A stretch of DNA of 64,000 bases, taken from NCBI GenBank assembly GCA_964438705.1, contig CAYTKQ010000008.1, forward strand, positions 57,895 through 121,894, in the 5' to 3' direction. Below are positions 60,352 to 64,000 of this stretch, piece after piece; positions within the stretch are counted from its first letter, which is position 1, and the number at the start of each line of letters is the position of its first letter. The stretch comes from Christensenella sp964438705 (GTDB lineage Bacteria; Bacillota; Clostridia; Christensenellales; Christensenellaceae). The notes below the pieces were generated by a model. The model was not told where the DNA came from, searched no databases, and saw nothing but the letters and a program-made list of their open reading frames with translations. The position numbers and the translations under genes were made by a program.

Positions 60352-60557
60352 TTTTTTTTCTGCTCTGCCTTCAACTTTTCGTCCCAGTATTGGTATAGGG
60401 CGAATTTATACGCATTCAGTGGTTCTTTTTGTTTTCGTTTGGGACGTCGATATTTTCGCCTAAACTTAGGTCGCATCATCAATAGCGTAGAAATGGTTTG
60501 AGCGATCACGGTGATGGATAAGGCCACAATCGTAATGATTTGGCAAACAAGCTGCAT
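60252..60557 (-). CDS. Small membrane protein under repressor control
   Basis: A 101-codon frame with one membrane helix (MQLVCQIITIVALSITVIAQ), a very basic stretch (RRPKRKQK) and a helical tail. GAAGGAGGAAAGG gives it an excellent ribosome binding site, and a promoter with an embedded operator lies 50 bp upstream. The last 33 codons are antisense to the gene at 59971-60351. The true end may be as given, since no earlier stop exists in frame. Confidence 0.55.
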   Translation of the reverse strand: MQLVCQIITIVALSITVIAQTISTLLMMRPKFRRKYRRPKRKQKEPLNAYKFALYQYWDEKLKAEQKKNQFNSFWNSTCIWSDICSNILLTSPGGRSPPSV

Positions 60558-60607
60558 GTCCTTTCCTCCTTCATGGATCGTGTGGTATGGGTTTGGTTCT
60601 TGGGTAG

Positions 60608-60636
60608 AGTATATTCCGACTTTTGTCGGATGTCAA
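60608..60636 (-). promoter_or_regulatory. Leftward promoter with perfect repressor operator
   Basis: TTGACA (60631-60636) and TATACT (60608-60613) on the minus strand are spaced by 17 bp. The spacer contains the perfect palindrome TCCGACTTTTGTCGGA (60615-60630). It drives the gene at 60252-60557 and lies 20 bp upstream of the repressor start, so the operator may also autoregulate the repressor. Confidence 0.85.
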
Positions 60637-60649
60637 TAAGGGTGTATAT

Positions 60650-61081
60650 ATGAACTTAGTTGGTACTATAAAAGAGTTGCAAATAAAAAAAGTTGGTAAA
60701 GTGTCGCTAAATGCGCTTGAAAAAGAAGTCGGATTTGGTAAATCCACGATTTCGAGTTGGGAGAAAAAGCAGCCCTCCGTAGACAAAATCTGTGTCCTCG
60801 CCGACTACTTCGGCGTCACCACAGACTACCTGCTCGGGCGCGAACAAAAAGGAGCGCACGCGGCGCCCCTTTCGTCCGATGAAGCGGAATTGCTTGAAAA
60901 ATTCAACGCTTTTCCGGCATCCTTAAAATCACACACTTTGAAATACCTCGCTCTGTTAGAAAGTGAAAGGTCTTCTTTCGCGGCTTCCCTTCTAACAGAA
61001 GAGCAGGCCGAAGAATTACTCGCTCTGACTGCGGAAACCTATCCCGATCATAGCGCAAATTCTCGTAAAGCTGCCCGTTGA
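60650..61081 (+). CDS. Prophage repressor, XRE family
   Basis: A 143-residue regulator with an N-terminal helix-turn-helix (about 10-65: LNALEKEVGFGKSTISSWEKK, then VLADYFGVTTDYLLGRE) of the CI/Cro XRE type. The C-terminal half is helical with no S24 or ImmA-type protease signature, so LexA-like self-cleavage is unlikely. It is flanked by operators TCCGACTTTTGTCGGA, which fits lysogeny control. The start at MNLVGTI has AAGGGTG five bases upstream; an earlier in-frame ATG would run through the operator. Confidence 0.85.
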   Translation: MNLVGTIKELQIKKVGKVSLNALEKEVGFGKSTISSWEKKQPSVDKICVLADYFGVTTDYLLGREQKGAHAAPLSSDEAELLEKFNAFPASLKSHTLKYLALLESERSSFAASLLTEEQAEELLALTAETYPDHSANSRKAAR

Positions 61082-61139
61082 CCTCATAGAAGTGCACCTG
61101 CGGTAGTTGTGGAGCTGAAATCATCTTGTGCTTCATCAT
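60903..61139 (-). CDS. Possible small protein antisense to the repressor end
   Basis: A 78-codon frame starting MMKHKMISAPQLPQVHFYEV with an unusually strong site (AAAGGGGGG, 4-5 nt before ATG). Its last 60 codons are antisense to the repressor gene. The N-terminal half lies in otherwise empty sequence. It may be real, perhaps a short version, or the strong site may be chance. Confidence 0.35.
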   Translation of the reverse strand: MMKHKMISAPQLPQVHFYEVNGQLYENLRYDRDRFPQSERVILRPALLLEGKPRKKTFHFLTERGISKCVILRMPEKR

Positions 61140-61343
61140 AATACCCCCCTTTATGTAGGTTGTTCCGCCGATCGTGCGGCGGAAACGTGATTGCTTTGGA
61201 AGGCCCCGACGCCTATATGAAATTGCACGAATAAATATATTGTGTGTCGTATTGCCATTATATGCCAACGCGAAACATTTTAAAATAGATTCTTACCGCT
61301 CCGGCCTTTCCCGGCGCGGAATATATGATTCGAGGTGTGGGGT

Positions 61344-61877
61344 ATGGGGTCTTTTTTTTCAAATCAACAAATTCAACAAATTATAAGTCGATTGCTTAAG
61401 CTATCACCTGCAGATGCTGCATTGACGATCGAAGCTATGGAAATAAACACCTGTGATAAGGACGTAATCCGTGAAGCATTGCAGTTGACTTCCATGAGGA
61501 TTGCATCACGCAAGATAGCTATCTCTACATTTTTTATTGATTTTATTTTTGATATTTTTCTAGGCCTTGCTCTTGTTGTTCTCGCTGTTCTGGGATGGCC
61601 TATGGTCTTGTGTTTGGTTCTGCTCGGTGCGTGTATCATCACGCAATCTTTTAGAGCACTGAATTCATTTGCGTGGCTCTTTGGCATCTTATCCATTGTT
61701 GCATTTATTATGCAGTTGATCAATTTTGGATTTTTATATTGGTATACCCCAGTTTTCTTTATCGGGTTCATATTTTTTGCTGTAATATCTCCTCGTTTGC
61801 AGAGACATTTCATGAATAAGATCATGTCTAAAGTACACGGTGATTATGATTATATCAAACAGGTGTGTGGATTATAA
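61344..61877 (+). CDS. Membrane protein, lysogenic-conversion candidate
   Basis: A 177-residue protein. The N-terminal 55 residues are soluble and helical (FSNQQIQQIISRLLKLSPAD), followed by four hydrophobic segments (about 60-150) and a short basic tail. It lies between repressor and integrase, where phages place moron genes. GAGGTG lies 8 nt before the ATG; an upstream GTG three codons earlier is less likely. No family recognised. Confidence 0.55.
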   Translation: MGSFFSNQQIQQIISRLLKLSPADAALTIEAMEINTCDKDVIREALQLTSMRIASRKIAISTFFIDFIFDIFLGLALVVLAVLGWPMVLCLVLLGACIITQSFRALNSFAWLFGILSIVAFIMQLINFGFLYWYTPVFFIGFIFFAVISPRLQRHFMNKIMSKVHGDYDYIKQVCGL

Positions 61878-61882
61878 AAATC

Positions 61883-62311
61883 ATGAAAAAATTATTGATC
61901 ATTGTACTATGCATATGCCTGTTGGTGTGTTTCGTCGGCTGTAGCGCGTCCAATGATTCCGCTCAAAGTGTCGGTACTTCCGGGGTCATCACAAAACGTC
62001 CCGCAACGGCAGCGCCCGCCTCTCCCGAACCCTCCACCAAACAAGCCGATGCCTTGTATGAAGCGTCCGCTCAGGTTGTGGTTCCGACTGCGGTTCCAAC
62101 CGTTGAGCCTACCGCCGCTCCAACTGCAGCGCCTATTGTCGAGGCTGCTACGCCGGAAGTTGAACCGCGCGGGCAAACTGTATATTGGGTCCCCAAGGGC
62201 AAAGTGTATCATACTACGCCAAATTGCTCTACGCTCTCGCGGTCAAAAACAATACTTGAGGGTTCCATTGATGAGAGCGGCAAGCCTCGTGCTTGCAAAA
62301 AATGCGGATAA
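61883..62311 (+). CDS. Prophage-encoded lipoprotein, lysogenic-conversion candidate
   Basis: A 142-residue lipoprotein (signal ICLLVCFVGC). The linker has Ala/Pro/Val/Thr repeats (about 30-95), and the C-terminal 45 residues (TVYWVPKGKVYHTTPNCSTL, then PRACKKCG) form a small cysteine-containing domain often found on exported Firmicute proteins. It lies just before integrase on the lysogeny strand. A surface-exclusion role like that of Ltp-type phage lipoproteins is possible but unproven. Ribosome binding site is weak. Confidence 0.65.
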   Translation: MKKLLIIVLCICLLVCFVGCSASNDSAQSVGTSGVITKRPATAAPASPEPSTKQADALYEASAQVVVPTAVPTVEPTAAPTAAPIVEAATPEVEPRGQTVYWVPKGKVYHTTPNCSTLSRSKTILEGSIDESGKPRACKKCG

Positions 62312-62320
62312 GGAGCATCC

Positions 62321-63601
62321 ATGTCCATAACAAAGCAAGGAAAAAGCTATGCTGTGCGCGCATGGTGGCGCGATGCCGCCGGACAAAAGCACAGCAAATA
62401 TAAATCCGGTTTCAAAACCATCGATTCCGCGCGGGAATGGGAAAATGAGACCGTCGCGCAAAATCAGGGCGGCGCTTACGCTAACGCGCACAAACTCTCT
62501 GTTTCTGCGCTGCTCGACGAGTTTTTGGAGCGCTGCGCCAAAAAAGGCCTGTCTCCCAAAACCCTCGAAGGCTATGGCGATCACGCGGTAAAAATCAAAT
62601 CCTATCTCGGCGAAGTCCTCGTGCAGGACCTGCGCACATTGCAGATTCAAAAAATGTTCGATACCCTGTGTAAAACGCCGATCACCGTCTCGCCGCGCAA
62701 AAGCAAACTTCCGCCGGAAAAGCGCCAGAAAAGTCAGGCAAAGCCCGCGGACGAAAAACAAGTACGCTACCCGCGTGCGGCAACTTTGCACGCCGTGTTT
62801 CGCACCCTGCGCGCAGCGCTCAATTACGCCCGCAAGCTGGATGTCATCAGCGCAAACCCCTGCTACGGGGTAGAGCTCCCCGCGCGTCAAAAGCACGTCG
62901 CCACCATCTATACCGCCGATCATCTCGTGAAGCTGCTCGACGCTCTGCGCGAACAAAACCATGTGCTGTATTTTCCCACCGTCTTTTCGGTGCAGTACGC
63001 CCTGCGGCGCGGCGAGGCCATCGGCATCAGATGGGAAGATGTGGATTTTGAAAACAACTGTATCCACATCCAAAAAAATCTGACGATCGCCAAGGGAAAA
63101 ATATTTCTGAAAAAGGTCAAGACCGATTCGTCCGAGGATATCATCGCCCTTTCAGAATGGACGGTCAATGAGCTTCGGGAGCTCCGGCGCCAGCGCCTCG
63201 CTTCCGGCCTCCTGACCACAGGCAAAACACCGGATGAAGAGATCGTCTATTACGCCGACCTTGTTCCCTCCGATTTCGTGTGCCTCGACGAAAACAATAA
63301 ACTGTTTCGTCCGGATGGTATGATCACCCGTCTCAAGTCCTTCCAGAAGGCCCATAGCCTCCCTGTGAGCACGTGGCACGACCTTCGGCATACCTACGGC
63401 ACCTTAATGGCTGAAAACGGCGTGAGCGTCGCTGAGATATCCAAAGCGATGCGCCATTCCAGTATCAAGATCACGAGCGATCAATATATCGCCTCCACCC
63501 TGCTCATCAAGAAGCACGCAACCGATGCCATGCACGAAATACTTGGCTTCCAAACGCCAAAAACAGACCGCAAGAAAACGAAACAAAAAAAGCAGTCCTG
63601 A
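62321..63601 (+). CDS. int: Tyrosine-type integrase
   Basis: A 426-residue phage integrase. The N-terminal arm-binding (AP2-like) part (about 5-55: GKSYAVRAWWRDAAGQKHSK) is followed by a SAM-like core-binding domain (about 60-125) and the catalytic domain (about 190-400) with the R of YALRRGEAIG near 229, HxxR in WHDLRHTYG near 353-356, the H of MRHSS near 379 and the nucleophile Y389 in SDQYI. The insert at 130-155 is basic and Pro/Lys-rich. It recombines the 51-bp tRNA-Lys core; attR lies 123 bp downstream. Start has an AAGGAG site. Confidence 0.96.
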   Translation: MSITKQGKSYAVRAWWRDAAGQKHSKYKSGFKTIDSAREWENETVAQNQGGAYANAHKLSVSALLDEFLERCAKKGLSPKTLEGYGDHAVKIKSYLGEVLVQDLRTLQIQKMFDTLCKTPITVSPRKSKLPPEKRQKSQAKPADEKQVRYPRAATLHAVFRTLRAALNYARKLDVISANPCYGVELPARQKHVATIYTADHLVKLLDALREQNHVLYFPTVFSVQYALRRGEAIGIRWEDVDFENNCIHIQKNLTIAKGKIFLKKVKTDSSEDIIALSEWTVNELRELRRQRLASGLLTTGKTPDEEIVYYADLVPSDFVCLDENNKLFRPDGMITRLKSFQKAHSLPVSTWHDLRHTYGTLMAENGVSVAEISKAMRHSSIKITSDQYIASTLLIKKHATDAMHEILGFQTPKTDRKKTKQKKQS

Positions 63602-63608
63602 CCTCTTT

Positions 63609-63660
63609 GGAACAATGATATCCCCACCCATTTGAACCTCTGGAACAATTTTGGAACAAT
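63609..63660. promoter_or_regulatory. Candidate integrase arm sites, right side
   Basis: GGAACAAT occurs at 63609-63616, 63642-63649 and 63653-63660, between the integrase stop and attR. The same octamer is found twice, plus one inverted copy, inside attL. The symmetric placement supports arm-type integrase binding. Confidence 0.55.
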
Positions 63661-63692
63661 TTGCAAATACACCATCAAAACCCAACGCAACA

Positions 63693-63725
63693 AAAACGCC
63701 ACAACCCGCATGGTTGTGGCGTTTT
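63693..63725. terminator. Terminator between integrase and tRNA-Lys
   Basis: AAAACGCCACAAC (63693-63705) is perfectly complementary to GTTGTGGCGTTTT (63713-63725), with a 7-nt loop. It works for the rightward integrase and, having A/T runs on both sides, for the leftward tRNA-Lys as well. It is the phage-borne replacement for the tRNA terminator left behind at 28854-28877. Confidence 0.9.
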
Positions 63726-63774
63726 CCTTGGTGGGCCTTCAGGGACTCGAACCCTGGACACCCTGATTAAGAGT
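63724..63774 (-). repeat. attR: 51-bp tRNA-Lys 3' half
   Basis: A perfect 51-bp match to 28876-28926. Here the repeat forms the 3' half of an intact tRNA-Lys, so the phage-borne att core restored the gene when it integrated. Confidence 0.95.
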
Positions 63775-63805
63775 CAGGTGCTCTAGCCAACTGAGCTAAA
63801 GGCCC
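63729..63805 (-). tRNA. tRNA-Lys(CUU)
   Basis: A 77-nt tRNA with acceptor stem GGGCCTT/AAGGCCC, encoded CCA, T-arm GGGTTCGAGTCCC and anticodon loop CTCTTAA (anticodon CUU). Its 3' part up to the anticodon loop belongs to attR and came with the phage; its 5' part is host sequence. Confidence 0.96.
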
Positions 63806-63827
63806 ATATGCAATTTATGGAGCAATA

Positions 63828-63901
63828 TGGAGCGGGTGATGGGAATCGAACCCACGCATTCGGCTTGGAAGGCCGACGCTCTACCATTGAGCCACACCCG
63901 C
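63828..63901 (-). tRNA. tRNA-Gly(TCC)
   Basis: A 74-nt tRNA with acceptor stem GCGGGTG/CACCCGC, encoded CCA and anticodon loop CTTCCAA, giving anticodon UCC. It precedes tRNA-Lys in the leftward tRNA operon. Confidence 0.95.
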
Positions 63902-63946
63902 AGGTATTCTGTTGTTCCCCGTCCTCGCATCGCCCGGGTAGTGCTT

Positions 63947-64000
63947 TGGAGCGGGTGATGGGAATCGAACCCACATAGCCGGCTTGGGAAGCCGGTGCTC
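63947..64000 (-). tRNA. tRNA-Gly(CCC), 3' part, cut by window edge
   Basis: The visible 54 nt include CCA, acceptor strand CACCCGC, T-arm and an anticodon loop TTCCCAA (anticodon CCC). The D-arm and 5' acceptor strand lie beyond the window. Confidence 0.9.

Larger units (their letters stand above)
28876..63774. mobile_element. Podovirus-like prophage integrated in tRNA-Lys(CUU)
   Basis: The element is bounded by a perfect 51-bp direct repeat (28876-28926 and 63724-63774), giving a unit of 34,848 bp. It carries a tyrosine integrase next to attR, an Xis-like protein, repressor and operators, early genes with two DNA methylases, terminase, head genes, fibres and a lysis module. All modules needed for a temperate phage look present, and only one gene has an apparent frameshift. 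No tail tube, tape measure, sheath or baseplate genes are visible. The giant 2707-residue protein takes up 23 percent of the element. Confidence 0.95.

Overview
The window is chromosomal DNA of an anaerobic, low-to-mid GC Firmicute, most likely a member of the Clostridia. This rests on the Gram-positive regulatory elements (a tryptophan T-box, a yybP-ykoY manganese leader), strong AGGAGG-type ribosome binding sites, lipobox lipoproteins, an LrgA/LrgB pair, an iron-dependent alcohol dehydrogenase and a Pol I whose proofreading domain looks inactive. A more precise placement (for example near Christensenellales) would be a guess.

Host region, 1-28875. From the left come the start of coaE, polA, lrgB/lrgA and a leftward sugar operon: ABC ATPase, permease, binding lipoprotein, FGGY kinase and a DeoC-like aldolase. 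A DeoR-type regulator faces this operon. Next are a SIMPL-domain lipoprotein, an HTH regulator, a family 3 glycosidase lipoprotein, tRNA-Leu(CAA) with a duplicated 3' end and terminator, a TrpB-like enzyme under a Trp T-box, and an apgM-type phosphoglycerate mutase. An unassigned structured RNA candidate lies at 18402-18714. After it come a large GGDEF-EAL-PAS-GGDEF protein, a P-type ATPase behind a Mn2+ riboswitch, a glucosaminidase, two membrane proteins and an iron alcohol dehydrogenase.

Prophage, 28876-63774. A complete-looking 34.8 kb prophage sits in tRNA-Lys(CUU), bounded by a perfect 51-bp direct repeat. The integrase, a lipoprotein, a membrane protein and the repressor read rightward. 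Early and late genes read leftward from a repressor-controlled promoter: Xis-like protein, small genes, a PP-loop (PAPS-reductase-like) protein, Dam, a repeat-rich C5 methylase, an HUH-type Rep, a late-regulator candidate, TerS/TerL, scaffold, capsid, portal, connectors, two S74-chaperone fibres, a 2707-residue polyvalent virion protein, XhlA-like protein, amidase and holin. No tape measure, tail tube or sheath gene is visible, so the virion is probably podovirus-like. The giant protein would then be an internal, ejected protein that carries a zincin protease motif and two MuF-C-like domains.

Right edge, 63729-64000. The restored tRNA-Lys(CUU) is followed by tRNA-Gly(TCC) and a tRNA-Gly(CCC) cut by the window end, all on the minus strand.
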